Below, one piece after another: positions 46,701 through 58,125 of a stretch of 64,000 nt of DNA (its first letter is position 1; every line of letters begins with the position of its first letter). The notes under the pieces were generated by a model that was not told the origin of the DNA, did no database searches, and worked only from the letters and a program-made list of their open reading frames with translations. The translations under genes were made by a program, and so were the position numbers. This DNA is from Miscanthus floridulus (taxonomy: Eukaryota; Streptophyta; Magnoliopsida; Poales; Poaceae), in the NCBI RefSeq assembly GCF_019320115.1, contig NC_089587.1, positions 101,768,166 to 101,832,165 of the forward strand, in the 5' to 3' direction.

Positions 46701-46909
46701 AATGATCTGAGATCTCCAGAGTTAGAGGACGAGCTATAGTTGAGGGATAAGCAAGAGTCCAAGACATGGAGGTAAAAAACCAATCTAGCCTTTCAAGAAG
46801 AGGAGGGAACTATTTATTAGTCCAAGTGAACCTTCTACTGTGCAGAGGGATCTCAACAATTCCCAAAGAGCTGATTGCTTCATTGAACCAAAGCATTTCT
46901 GTAACATTT
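43713..46909 (-). mobile_element. L1-type LINE, interrupted at its 5' side by an LTR element
   Basis: The poly(A) end appears as a T run at 43713-43721 on the plus strand. A 3' untranslated part follows to about 44048, then ORF2 to 46909. At 46910 sequence switches to TGTAACACCCC, the start of an LTR. Because the endonuclease frame runs right up to that point, the LINE was cut by a later insertion and is not a typical 5'-truncated copy. The rest of the LINE would lie beyond the nested elements, outside the window. Confidence 0.87.
44049..46909 (-). pseudogene. LINE ORF2: endonuclease (part), reverse transcriptase, zf-RVT
   Basis: From the 5' side: endonuclease C-terminal part with MLWFNEAISSLGIVEIPLHS, LERLDWFF and SDHWP (46900-46690); a linker; PSDKSPGPDGFNNNFIKKCW (46045-45990); reverse transcriptase with [14 protein letters not shown] (about 45640), [15 protein letters not shown] (about 45460) and the active-site YADDTLII (about 45305); the thumb part with LPFTYLGLTLG and SQAGRLQITNSVF; and the C-terminal Cys/His domain with WIWKSSCQHKHKVFFW and CVLCNEAFEEMVEHLFLHC (44449-44100). 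At least three frameshifts (near 46340, 45850 and 45275) and a TAG in the endonuclease make it inactive. The usual product nicks target DNA and primes reverse transcription there. Confidence 0.9.
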
Positions 46910-48331
46910 TGTAACACCCCTGGTGTTAAGCATCACTAAAACTTGGTCATGTCATTATCATGCATAGAAAGCATCCATAGTAGTTTACCATGTCTTGCAT
47001 TTACTAAAATCAATATTATTTTGTTAGTTATGCAAATGCATATGTGATGTAATGTGTTAAAACCAAAAATCCTTCCAAGGTACTTTGTAGTCTTCTATTT
47101 TTAAAATTCACTAAAATACTTGGAATAATGCCCTAATAAACTTTGAGGTGTAAAGTATGTACTTTACACTAGTGTCAAGTATTGGGTATGAATCCAAGTT
47201 CAAACCATTAAAATTTGAACTTCAAAATTGAAATCAGAGTTCAAATCCAACACAGACAGTTTTGCCTTAGTCCTGGAATTCAGTTTGTGAATTCATTTTT
47301 GGAGGATTTATTAAAATGTATTTCATAAATAAAATTGTTCAAACATTAGCATCATTTGTTAGTACAAAGTTTGTACTTTGCAATGGTGTTATTGGTTGAA
47401 AAGTTTACTTGATAAATCATCACTAATTAATTGTCAGAGTTTGCTAATCAAATCAACTTTAAAAGAACCCTAACTGAACTTGTTTCAGTTTCAATATGTC
47501 AATGTTTGAAATAAAAAAATCAACAAAATCAGTGATCTCTTGATGTTGATCCTTTAAGAGAAGTTGGAGCTCGTTGATCTAAGAAACAACTTTTCTTAAA
47601 GAAGATCATCAAGATGTTTTGCAAAATCGGGGGATCAAGAGAGGGGAAGGGGAGGGTTTCAGTCATGAACAGTACACCGGAGACCAACCTGCTTCACCTG
47701 CTCGCCGCTGACCGCCACCGCCTAAGCGCCGCCTCCTCGTGCGGAGACACGCAACAGCTTGCATGTCAAGGCCAAGCAGGTGGTGGCGAAGCTGGAGAAG
47801 CCTCCCACGTCGTCTTAATCTCGTGCCGGCCGCTGTCTTCCCTCTTCCTCCTTTCTCTCGCCGCCGGCTCAGCTCAAGCTCACCGGCGAAATTCACCGCC
47901 GTCTCTGCACCTCTGTCCAATTACCCGCGCCCTCTGCTCCACCTCACAGTTGCCCACCCTCCTGACCCGCTCATGCCAACTCTCTCCACGTCAGAGCTAG
48001 CCGCACGCCGTTCTTCCTCACGGCCGTGCAGAGCGCCGCTGAGGTTCACCCTCACCGTGGCCAGCTCGTTCTGAGGCACACCTCTCCCTTGTATCTCCCG
48101 TTTTGGGTTGCCCTTGATGCCTTTCTGCTCACCGTCTCCTTCGATTGAACTGTAGAGCAGCGGACGCACCGCAATGCCACCCTCGCCGCTGGTCCGCGCT
48201 GCCACAACCGCCCTCGACGATGACGGCGCACCTTTGCCGTGTCTATTCTTCAACCGTCAAGCTATACAGCTCGTGGTGAGCCTACTCGTGCTTTAGTGTG
48301 CTTTAGTCAGGCCGGTCTTGCGCCGGAGCGG
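46910..48331 (+). mobile_element. 5' part of a Ty3/gypsy-type LTR, interrupted
   Basis: The segment begins TGTAACACCCCTGGTGTTAA inside the LINE and shows the composition shift of long grass LTRs: AT-rich start, then a GC-rich part (47640-48300). It is cut at 48332 by the minus-strand large-LTR element. Frames such as 47614-48074 and 48253-47921 are in the GC-rich LTR part and show no domain. The remainder of this element lies beyond the window. Confidence 0.6.
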
Positions 48332-48705
48332 TGTAGCATCCGGTTTTAAGAACAAAACCAGATACACACCATATGTGAGCCCAGAAAGTCAAATCTCACA
48401 TATAGCTACAAATAAGGTTAATATCAATAGGCAATGCTCAATATATAATGTACTTAGTATAAAGAATATAACCTTAGATAGCAAACAGCAGAAAGACAAC
48501 TCCGATCTTCGGGTGAAGACTCCAATTCCATAGGGACAACTGACTCGTTGATCTTAAGCCTAATTCCTCCAAACTCTAGCAATCTGATACCCATCCAGGA
48601 TTTTTCCAAAGATTTAAAAAGTAAAGCAAACGTAAGTACATGTCGTACTCAACAAATATAACATGAGGTTTATGAGGCTCAAAAGGCTGACACTGGTTTA
48701 ACTAC
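48332..48705 (-). repeat. Outer element 3' LTR, distal piece
   Basis: It matches 63272-63645 in the 5' LTR of the same element closely (CCATATGTGAGC, ATAGCTACAAATAAGGTTAA and onward). The piece ends in ACTAC, the target of the inner insertion; the 5' LTR shows the unbroken site at 63641. Confidence 0.9.
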
Positions 48706-51700
48706 TATAACACCCTAAAATTAGCTACTTTCTAAAAAGAGTAAAATGATTTCTGTTAATTGTTTTGTGCTCATAAAAACATAGGTAAAAGAAATTTTTC
48801 TTTAAATTAAAATCCAACGTAAGGGTAACAACATGTTTGCGCATACATACCGTTGCATTGATACTTTTGTGATGAGAGGTTTGGAAAAAAAAATTCAAAT
48901 CTCAATCTTTAAAATATTGCTTTCAAGTAGTGGTTTAAAAAGAATTTGAAAATTTGCAAAAACAAAAGTTAGATAAGATGCCTTGTTTTTAAAATCTAAA
49001 GGCTTGGAAAAGGTTTTAAGACACGTTAGGACGATGCCTCACTTTCTGGAAATCTTTCCGACCTTTTTCGGGATTAAATTCATATTTCTTGGAGTTTTAT
49101 CTTTTTCCTTGATCAATGCAAAAGTCTTTTTCGGGAGCTAAACCACTTTGGTTGTGTTCCTTATCCTTTCATCTATTCCCAAGAATTTTTCTAGTATTTT
49201 TCGGAGCTCAGAGATATTTTTCGGAGCCTAAATAGTAATTCCTGATTTTCTGTAATTATTTTAATTCCGAAAATCAATATTTACTAAAATATCTCGGATT
49301 TCCAAAATATCCAAACCCTACGTATATATATATGCCGGCGTAGCCCTAGACGCGAGGATTCCAGAAGTACAGCCCGTTTTTCGAGCCGCCACTCGTAGCC
49401 CCGCAGATCGGACGCCGAAGTTCTCTATAGCTAGGTTTCCGACGAACCTTCGGCGAGCTTTTCCGGCCACCTCGGACGTCTCCGGCGAAAACCACCACCA
49501 CCACAAGGTTGCTCTCTTCGACCTCTACACCATCATCTCTTTGTTTTCACGAATCCGTGATCGTTTGATTATTTCCCTAATGGTTCTCTCTCCTTCCCGA
49601 CGAGGACATCCATGGCCGGCATCTTTCCTTCTCCGTTCCGGCCAGAGCGGGTCTCGTGCGCCGCCACCAGGAGGTCGACGGCGCAGCTGCCTGATGCCCT
49701 AGCCCCGCGCGTTCACCCCCCCCCCCCCCCCCCCCCGCGCTTCGGCCCCTGGTCACGCGCGCCCTGCTTGACAGGGCAAGGCCGCCGACGCACCTTGCAC
49801 GGTGGTGCGGGTTAGCCCGGCTTTGCGGGCCATGTGGCCTGGCGTCACACCGCCGTCGGCCACGACCGGTCGGTCCTCCCTCCTTGCTGGTCGAGGCCCC
49901 CTCCTCTCCCTGCGTGGTGGAACAAAGCAGCAACAGCAGTTTCCCCATGTTCTGTACGTGAAGATCACAAGGAAGAAGATGACCATATTTACGGTATTGC
50001 CACCGGTTCGTTAAATCTGCGTAGTTTCTTCGTTTTAATTCCGTTTCAGTTCGTTCCAGTTGTGTTAGTTTCGTGTCATGGAGGTCTACACAGTACCGCT
50101 ATTAGTTTTCATATCACATGATTATGAATTTATTTTATTAAAATATTAATTATGCCTATAATTAATTAATCGCTGATTAATTAAAGTCGATTTAGGTCTT
50201 CGATTTCGATTCAATTGCGCGAGTTTCATCGCAGTGAGAGATACGTGTTAGTAGCGATGTTTAACATGACTCACATCTTGGAAATTTATAAGTTAAATAT
50301 TAATCTGATTAATCAGTAACTTCAGTACAGTCTTAGATTATAATTAGTTGAATGTTGCATATGTGTTAAGTATGAATAGATGCCCTCACACGATTTATGT
50401 TTTTAATTTATAGATGTTTAAATGACTAAAAGTATATATATAATCTTTTATAATTATAAAATATGACGTATGCCAACATTAATGCCTTTTTAATTATGAC
50501 TTGCTTAGATCAATTATGAGACATAATATAATTGTTCTATTAGTTGCTCTCACATGTTCTATATTTCTAAAGTAAAGTTTAAATACTTTATATAATATGA
50601 GATATGTTGATTAATAAAATATGATTAATTAGTGACATAAACATGTATGTCTTTAAATTGTAATTTGCCAAGTTTAAATGTGACATATATACTTTGAATA
50701 TATATACTCTCATTTGTTATTATATTTCAATTTAATTTGCATAAATGATATCAAGATATTTATAATTAAAATATGATTAATTTATCTTAGTTTTCTAGAT
50801 CTAATAACTCAAGTATAAAATGACTTAACTCAATTTTAGATATTCCTCTGAGATATCTTATACATGTTTTATGATCATTAAAATAGATAAAGCATATAGT
50901 TTTCTTTCCAACGCAAATCCTTTGATAGATGTTTCTGTTTTATCGTAGCTCCGATTAGTGTGCCTTTCGCGTGTGTGTGATCGTAGCAATGCGTAGATTA
51001 GATTTTGAATCTTTTCAATGATTGGTGTATTGTTCTAATCTAGTATGTTTGCTATGCATGCTTGTTCGGATGCCTGTGTGGTGCTTTTCGGTCTTGTCCA
51101 GTCGGTGAGTTTTGCGTTGGTGATCTATAAGAAGTTGGAGATCAAGAAGAAGAAGAAGAAGAAGAAGAAGAAAACGTTGAAGATTAAAGCTTACCGAAGG
51201 ATCGGCGTTTAAGGCAAGTATAGCTTGGGTTTTCTTTCTGTGACCATGATCTTGAAACTTGATTAATGAATATGCTACAAACATAAAAGATGACTTGTTA
51301 GCAACAACAGGAGGGTTAAATTCCCTCTCCACAAGGTCTCATTTGTAAGTGATCATCCGGGACTTACAGTACAGCTGTGAGGGCTATATGGCTCTGGCTC
51401 TAGTTGCTTGGGAGACCTTTTCTAGCAGGCTTAGAGGATACTGCGAGTTGGGTATAGGACAGCCTCTGTCCTGTTGTGCCTTGCTATGGAAGCGGCCTTT
51501 TAATGGAAGGAGGGTTCCTATATCCGATGACCCTGCGGCCCTTCCCGGTTAGATGAACTTCTGAGTAGCTTTATATGATTTCCGGTGTTTGGACCTTGCA
51601 AACCCGTACATTTGGAAATCATGACTCACAGTGAAAGTGTACAGCTCTGCGGAGAGTTTAATAAACTGATATATCAGCCGTGCTCACGGTCACGAGCGGC

Positions 51701-52125
51701 CAAGGGATTCTTATGCCAAAGATGAGCACTTGTTTAATTATGCTTAACTGAGTTATTTTGAGCTATTTATTATTCAATTATACTTGATCATGTGGTCATG
51801 GAATACACTACCTTGTTGCTATATTTGCTGAGTTCGACATGGACTCACCCTTGCAATTTCCCCCACACCTCAGGCTGCTGGAGTTTGAAGGAGTTAGGCT
51901 TGTAATCAACCAGTCAGTTGGATCCAGGGGAGTGAAGTCTGCACCCGGAGATCAGAGTTGTCTATCCGTTGATTGCTTTCTAAGGTTATCTCTTTTGCTA
52001 AGTTCACTATATATTAAGCATTGTGAATTGATACTACCCCTTCATTTGTAGCTATATGTGAGGTTTGATTACCAGGGCTCACATATGGTGTGCATTCGGC
52101 TTTGTCCTTAAAACCAGGTGTTACA
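48706..52125 (+). repeat. 5' LTR of the inner element
   Basis: It starts TATAACACCC (the 3' LTR has TGTAACACCC, so the terminal TG is mutated here) and ends GGTGTTACA. Landmarks are a TATATATATA stretch at 49322-49332 that may be the TATA box, a run of 21 C (49716-49736) and an AAG microsatellite (about 51144-51173). Open frames at 49577-50121 are shared with the 3' LTR and are not genes. Confidence 0.93.
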
Positions 52126-52140
52126 AGTGGTATCAAAGCA
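52126..52140 (+). promoter_or_regulatory. Primer binding site of the inner element
   Basis: TGGTATCAAAGCA (52128-52140) follows the LTR after two bases and resembles the complement of the initiator-Met tRNA 3' end (usual form TGGTATCAGAGC), with one change. Confidence 0.85.
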
Positions 52141-54686
52141 ATGCTGACTGTAGGACGCAAGCCTAGTAGAAACTGGTCGTTCTAAGGTTTACAAGTTACA
52201 GCAAAAATCCTTGTTCTATAAACCTTGATATTTTCTTCCCTACTACATTCTTACCCTTGATATTCGTTCCCTCCTTGATACTTCTTTAAAAGCTTTTTGT
52301 TCCCATCTACTCCTTGCTTTGATATGCTTTTAGAATCTTGTCTTACCACCTTCTCGCGTAATTTGAAGTTAAGCTATAGGATCTTTACCCATAATATGAA
52401 GAAGACGATAGTATCGCAAGTGTAAGTCAATGATTGAATTGTGCACCTTAATTGCTTGTTGGCTTGTCATTATGATTATGTTTTGTTTTGAATCTTTGTA
52501 ATGAGTGCAATGATTTTTTGGATTTTCCACAAATTCATTTAGTTTATAGGCATAAGACATAAGGATTAATGAATAGATAGTTGGGTTTTGGTTTTCTCCT
52601 GTTTTCCTATCCTAGTTGTCTGGAGCAACCTGTCATCCTTGGTTTATATCTCTGTTTTCGGGCAATCAAAAATCATGGTAAACTTTTAGAGAATACTAGA
52701 CTTCAACATGTTTCTCTGACCTCAAGAATCACCCTGATAGCTATTAAGGTTATGAAGTTATGAAAATCATAAGAGGATGTATCTGTGCTGTCAGAAATCT
52801 GGAGCAGCCTGTGGTATTCTAGTCATAACGCAATTTTGGTTGGTGCAAAGTTTGTGGAATTTTTCTGGATACAACTAGACCTCGGTATCTTTCATATGCC
52901 TCTGGAATCACTATCATAGCTAATATATTTTGGGAGATATAAACATCACAAGCCAAAGTTTCTGTGCAGTCTGTAATCTAGGACAGTTTCTGTTGTGTGC
53001 TGTGTTTGACCAACTTAACTGCCGAATCTGGAAAAGTGTTCTATAAGAAAGTGGTAGAGAATTTCATAAGCTTTCCAACGGTATAAAGTACAGCTTCATT
53101 GGATTTGCATAACAGAAGTTATACTAGTTTTACTACGCTGCTGTTTTTATGCTCGCGAGGAACTGCATGTTCTGGTTTTTGCCAATGCACATGAGTCACT
53201 TTGGGATAATAGGACGACATCATGATAACTATCTCATTTAGAAGAAGATGCCCGCTATTCTTTGGTGCCCCTGGTTGATGTGTTCTTAAGGGGGGAAGCC
53301 AAGGCATAAAGGAATCGCAAGATGGAGGTCTCATACAATCTAGAGCTTCACTTGGAAGTATCGGTTATTCCTACGGGTGAGGAATCACTATTAGACACAA
53401 GGAGCTCAAATATGTTGTCAGGATTGGTCTTCGCTTCAAGCTATCATCACTTGGGAGTTCAACCTTCAACTCAAGACAAGTTGGCACTGATGGCATACGA
53501 AAATATGATGATTGGACTCCTCTACAGTTGGTTCTTTGGCAACTTAAGTGAGTTTAGTTTGGATGGAGTTCTCTTTTTGGTTGTGGGATATCTCTACTGA
53601 TAGAATCATACGAACAATCGCTCAAGAGAGATGTGTTGAGCTGGAACCCGCTTAAGTATGCAAGAGTGATTCAGAATTCCTCGGAATGGTAAGATTCTAT
53701 CACACGTTCATTAGAGGTATTATAGTGTTGAACACAAGAGTTTCTTTTATAAAGCGGTTGGCAAGGGTATGGATGTGCTCTATGTAAGAAAAGCAGTGAA
53801 TTGTGCATCAAGACAACTATGGAGGCTTGAGATGGACTATTTGACATATGAGATCTGGAGTTATCCATTGTGGAGCATAGTGGTATTATCTACTTGGACA
53901 TGAAGAGTGATATCTACGTGAATCATAAGAATCTAAGGGACATTTTCAGTAAGTTGGTTTGGGATTGTGACATCAGTGTGGGTCCAATTAACCAAATGTT
54001 TTGGTTTAGAAGTATGTGTTATCTTTAGGAGAAATAAAAGTCGTTGCCAATGCCGTTAGCAAATTGGAAGAGCTATGCTAAGAAGATTGGACGACACCAT
54101 GGATTAAGTTTTGTGTTTAAGAGTCACAGCTCAACCTGAGCATATATATAGTTAATAGTGTTTTGAAGTTGGAATCTATTTTGGACCAAGAGAGTAATAC
54201 ATGAGGATCAATTGGAATATGGATGTATGAAGTAGCCGATTTGATATCTTGGACTAAAAAAAAATCTAGCAAGACATGTTGAGAAGTATTGTGTTACATT
54301 TTGGAATTAGTGAGGACAAGAGTTTGTCACCCAATGGATTCCAAAGTGGTCTTTGTGAGAAGCATATGGAGTGTCAGTGTGAAGAATAAGCTAGCACCCA
54401 GCTGCAACAGTTCATTGAGGTTGTTAAAAAGGAAAAGAGAAGAGGCCTAACAATTGGAAGAGTACCAGAGAGTTGGTTTGTGGATACTTGAGAGTTAATT
54501 AGAGGGCCTATCAACATCTGGGGATCAGCGAGTATGCTATTTGGAGTAAAAGTAACAGGTGTGCAAAGTCAAGAGAAATCTTTGTCAAGACGGTGGAACT
54601 ACTCGAGAAAGTGAAGAAGATCCAATGGCAGTGTGCATTCTAGTGTCTTGATCATCATCTTCCGAATCTCGTGGACGAGATTCATC
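52141..54686 (+). other. Internal region of the inner element, largely noncoding
   Basis: It is 2.5 kb without an intact frame. Parts align with the minus strand of 61257-63257 in the outer element (for example around 52180-52240 and 63160-63240), which confirms that the two belong together. Pol relics lie at 53322-54085. Confidence 0.7.
53322..54085 (+). pseudogene. Ty3/gypsy pol relics (reverse transcriptase and RNase H)
   Basis: The frame at 53322-53600 reads VSYNLELHLEVSVIPTG and ASSYHHLGVQPSTQDKLALM, recognisable as worn versions of the FSIELVPG and DLRSGYHQLRV blocks of gypsy reverse transcriptase. Farther on, WYYLLGHEE, then after a frameshift DIYVNHKNLRDIF, and VVANAVSKLEEL (about 53880-54080) correspond to the HYLYG, YTDHKSLKYIF and NVVADALSR blocks of RNase H. 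The DD of the polymerase site, integrase, protease and gag are absent. The element therefore descends from a normal Ty3/gypsy element by deletion. Confidence 0.6.
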
Positions 54687-54702
54687 TTAAGGGGGGTAGA
54701 AT
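54687..54702 (+). promoter_or_regulatory. Polypurine tract of the inner element
   Basis: TTAAGGGGGGTAGAAT precedes the 3' LTR directly. The outer element has the near-identical tract on the minus strand at 61256-61240. Confidence 0.85.
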
Positions 54703-57700
54703 TGTAACACCCTAAAATTAGCTACTTTCTAAAAAGAGTAAAATGATTTCTGTTAATTATTTTGTGCTCATAAAAACATAGGTAAAAGAAATTTTTCTTT
54801 AAATTAAAATCCAACGTAAGGGTAACAACATGTTTGCGCATACATACCGTTGCATTGATACTTTTGTGATGAGTGGTTTGGAAAAAAAAATTCAAATCTC
54901 AATCTTTAAAATATTGCTTTCAAGTAGTGGTTTAAAAAGAATTTGAAAATTTGCAAAAACAAAAGTTAGATAAGATGCCTTGTTTTTAAAATCTAAAGGC
55001 TTGGAAAAGGTTTTAAGACACGTTAGGACGATGCCTCACTTTCTGGAAATCTTTCCGACCTTTTTCGGGATTAAATTCATATTTCTTGGAGTTTTATCTT
55101 TTTCCTTGATCAATGCAAAAGTCTTTTTCGGGAGCTAAACCACTTTGGTTGTGTTCCTTATCCTTTCATCTATTCCCAAGAATTTTTCTAGTATTTTTCG
55201 GAGCTCAGAGATATTTTTCGAAGCCTAAATAGTAATTCCTGATTTTCTGTAATTATTTTAATTCCGAAAATCAATATTTACTAAAATATCTCGGATTTCC
55301 AAAATATCCAAACCCTACGTATATATATATGTCGGCGTAGCCCTCGACGCGAGGATTCCAGAAGTACAGCCCGTTTTTCGAGCCGCCACTCGTAGCCCCG
55401 CAGATCGGACGCCGAAGTTCTCCATAGCTAGGTTTCCGACGAACCTTCGGCGAGCTTTTCCGGCCACCTCGGACGTCTCTGGCGAAAACCACCACCACCA
55501 CGAGGTTGCTCTCTTCGACCTCTACACCGTCATCTCTTTGTTTTCACGAATCCGTGATCGTTTGATTGTTTCCCTAATGGTTCTCTCTCCTTCCCGACGA
55601 GGACATCCATGGCCGGCATCTTTCCTTCTCCGTTCCGGCCAGAGCGGGTCTCGTGCGCCGCCACCAGGAGGTCGACGGCGCAGCTGCCTGATGCCCTAGC
55701 CCCGCGCGTTCACCCCCCCCCCCCCCCCCCGTGCTTTGGCCCCTGGTCACGCGCGCCCTGCTTGACAGGGCAAGGCCACCGACGCACCTTGCACGGTGGT
55801 GCGGGTCAGCCCGGCTTTGCGGGCCATGTGGCCTGGCGTCACGCCGCCGTCGGCCACGACCGGTCGGTCCTCCCTCCTTGCTGGTCGAGGCCCCCTCCTC
55901 TCCCTGCGTGGTGGAACAAAGCAGCAACAGCAGTTTCCCCATGTTCTGTACGTGAAGATCACAAGGAAGAAGATGACCATATTTACGGTATTGCCACCGG
56001 TTCGTTAAATCTGCGTAGTTTCTTCGTTTTAATTCCGTTTCAGTTCGTTCCAGTTGTGTTAGTTTCGTGTCATGGAGGTCTACATAGTACCGCTATTAGT
56101 TTTCATATCACATGATTATGAATTTATTTTATTAAAATATTAATTATGCCTATAATTAATTAATCGCTGATTAATTAAAGTCGATTTAGGTCTTCGATTT
56201 CGATTCAATTGCGCGAGTTTCATCGCAGTGAGAGATACGTGTTAGTAGCGATGTTTAACATGACTCACATCTTGGAAATTTATAAGTTAAATATTAATCT
56301 GATTAATCAGTAACTTCAGTACAGTCTTAGATTATAATTAGTTGAATGTTGCATATGTGTTAAGTATGAATAGATGCCCTCACACGATTTATGTTTTTAA
56401 TTTATAGATGTTTAAATGACTAAAAGTATATATATAATCTTTTATAATTATAAAATATGACGTATGCCAACATTAATGCCTTTTTAATTATGACTTGCTT
56501 AGATCAATTATGAGACATAATATAATTGTTCTATTAGTTGCTCTCACATGTTCTATATTTCTAAAGTAAAGTTTAAATACTTTATATAATATGAGATATG
56601 TTGATTAATAAAATATGATTAATTAGTGACATAAACATGTATGTCTTTAAATTGTAATTTGCCAAGTTTAAATGTGACATATATACTTTGAATATATATA
56701 CTCTCATTTGTTATTATATTTCAATTTAATTTGCATAAATGATATCAAGATATTTATAATTAAAATATGATTAATTTATCTTAGTTTTCTAGATCTAATA
56801 ACTCAAGTATAAAATGACTTAACTCAATTTTAGATATTCCCCGGAGATATCTTATACATGTTTTATGATCATTAAAATAGATAAAGCATATAGTTTTCTT
56901 TCCAACGCAAATCCTTCGATAGATGTTTCTGTTTTATCGTAGCTCCGATTAGTGTGCCTTTCGCGTGTGTGTGATCGTAGCAATGCGTAGATTAGATTTT
57001 GAATCTTTTCATTGATTGGTGTATTGTTCTAATCTAGTATGTTTGCTATGCATGCTTGTTCGGATGCCTGTGTGGTGCTTTTCGGTCTTGTCCAGTCAGT
57101 GAGTTTTGCGTTGGTGATCTATAAGAAGTTGGAGATCAAGAAGAAGAAGAAGAAGAAGAAGAAGAAGAAGAAAACGTTGAAGATTAAAGCTTACCGAAGG
57201 ATCGGCGTTTAAGGCAAGTATAGCTTGGGTTTTCTTTCTGTGACCATGATCTTGAAACTTGATTAATGAATATGCTACAAACATAAAAGATGACTTGTTA
57301 GCAACAACAGGAGGGTTAAATTCCCTCTCCACAAGGTCTCATTTGTAAGTGATCATTCGGGACTTACAGTACAGCTGTGAGGGCTATATGGCTCTGGCTC
57401 TAGTTGCTTGGGAGACCTTTTCTAGCAGGCTTAGAGGATACTGCGAGTTGGGTATAGGACAGCCTCTGTCCTGTTGTGCCTTGCTATGGAAGCGGCCTTT
57501 TAATGGAAGGGGGGTTCCTATATCCGATGACCCTGCGGCCCTTCCCGGTTAGACGAACTTCTGAGTAGCTTTATATGATTTCCGGTGTTTGGACCTTGCA
57601 AACCCGTACATTTGGAAATCATGACTCACAGTGAAAGTGTACACCTCTGCGGAGAGTTTAATAAACTGATATATCAGCCGTGCTCACGGTCATGAGCGGC

Positions 57701-58125
57701 CAAGGGATTCTTATGCCAAAGATGAGCACTTGTTTAATTATGCTTAACTGAGTTATTTTGAGCTATTTATTATTCAATTATACTTGATCATGTGGTCATG
57801 GAATACACTACCTTGTTGCTATATTTGCTGAGTTCGACATGGACTCACCCTTGCAATTTCCCCCACACCTCAGGCTGCTGGAGTTTGAAGGAGTTAGGCT
57901 TGTAATCAACCAGTCAGTTGGATCCAGGGGAGTGAAGTCTGCACCCGAAGATCAGAGTTGTCTATCCGTTGATTGCTTTCTAAGGTTATCTCTTTTGCTA
58001 AGTTCGCTATATATTAAGCATTGTGAATTGATACTACCCCTTCATTTGTAGCTATATGTGAGGTTTGATTACCAGGGCTCACATATGGTGTGCATTCGGC
58101 TTTGTCCTTAAAACCGGGTGTTACA
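54703..58125 (+). repeat. 3' LTR of the inner element
   Basis: It runs from TGTAACACCC to GGTGTTACA and is about 99% identical to the 5' LTR by eye. The C run is 18 long (55713-55730) against 21, and the AAG run (about 57138-57170) is longer than in the 5' LTR. Confidence 0.93.

Larger units (their letters stand above)
48706..58125 (+). mobile_element. Inner large-LTR retroelement, complete, 9.4 kb
   Basis: The two LTRs (48706-52125 and 54703-58125) are 3420 and 3423 bp and differ by about 25-30 substitutions by eye. Target duplications are ACTAC (48701-48705) and ACTAT (58126-58130), one transition apart. The primer site and polypurine tract are intact, but the 2.58 kb internal region has only broken pol relics. 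It is inserted in the opposite orientation into the 3' LTR of a member of the same broad family. Confidence 0.93.

Noticed and set aside
52141..54686. Functional gag-pol in the inner element
   Set aside because: Only worn RT and RNase H blocks remain, with frameshifts and no active site, integrase or gag.
55574..56115. Frames of 122-168 codons, also present at 49577-50121
   Set aside because: They are in the GC-rich part of both LTRs, change length with the poly-C run and show no domain.
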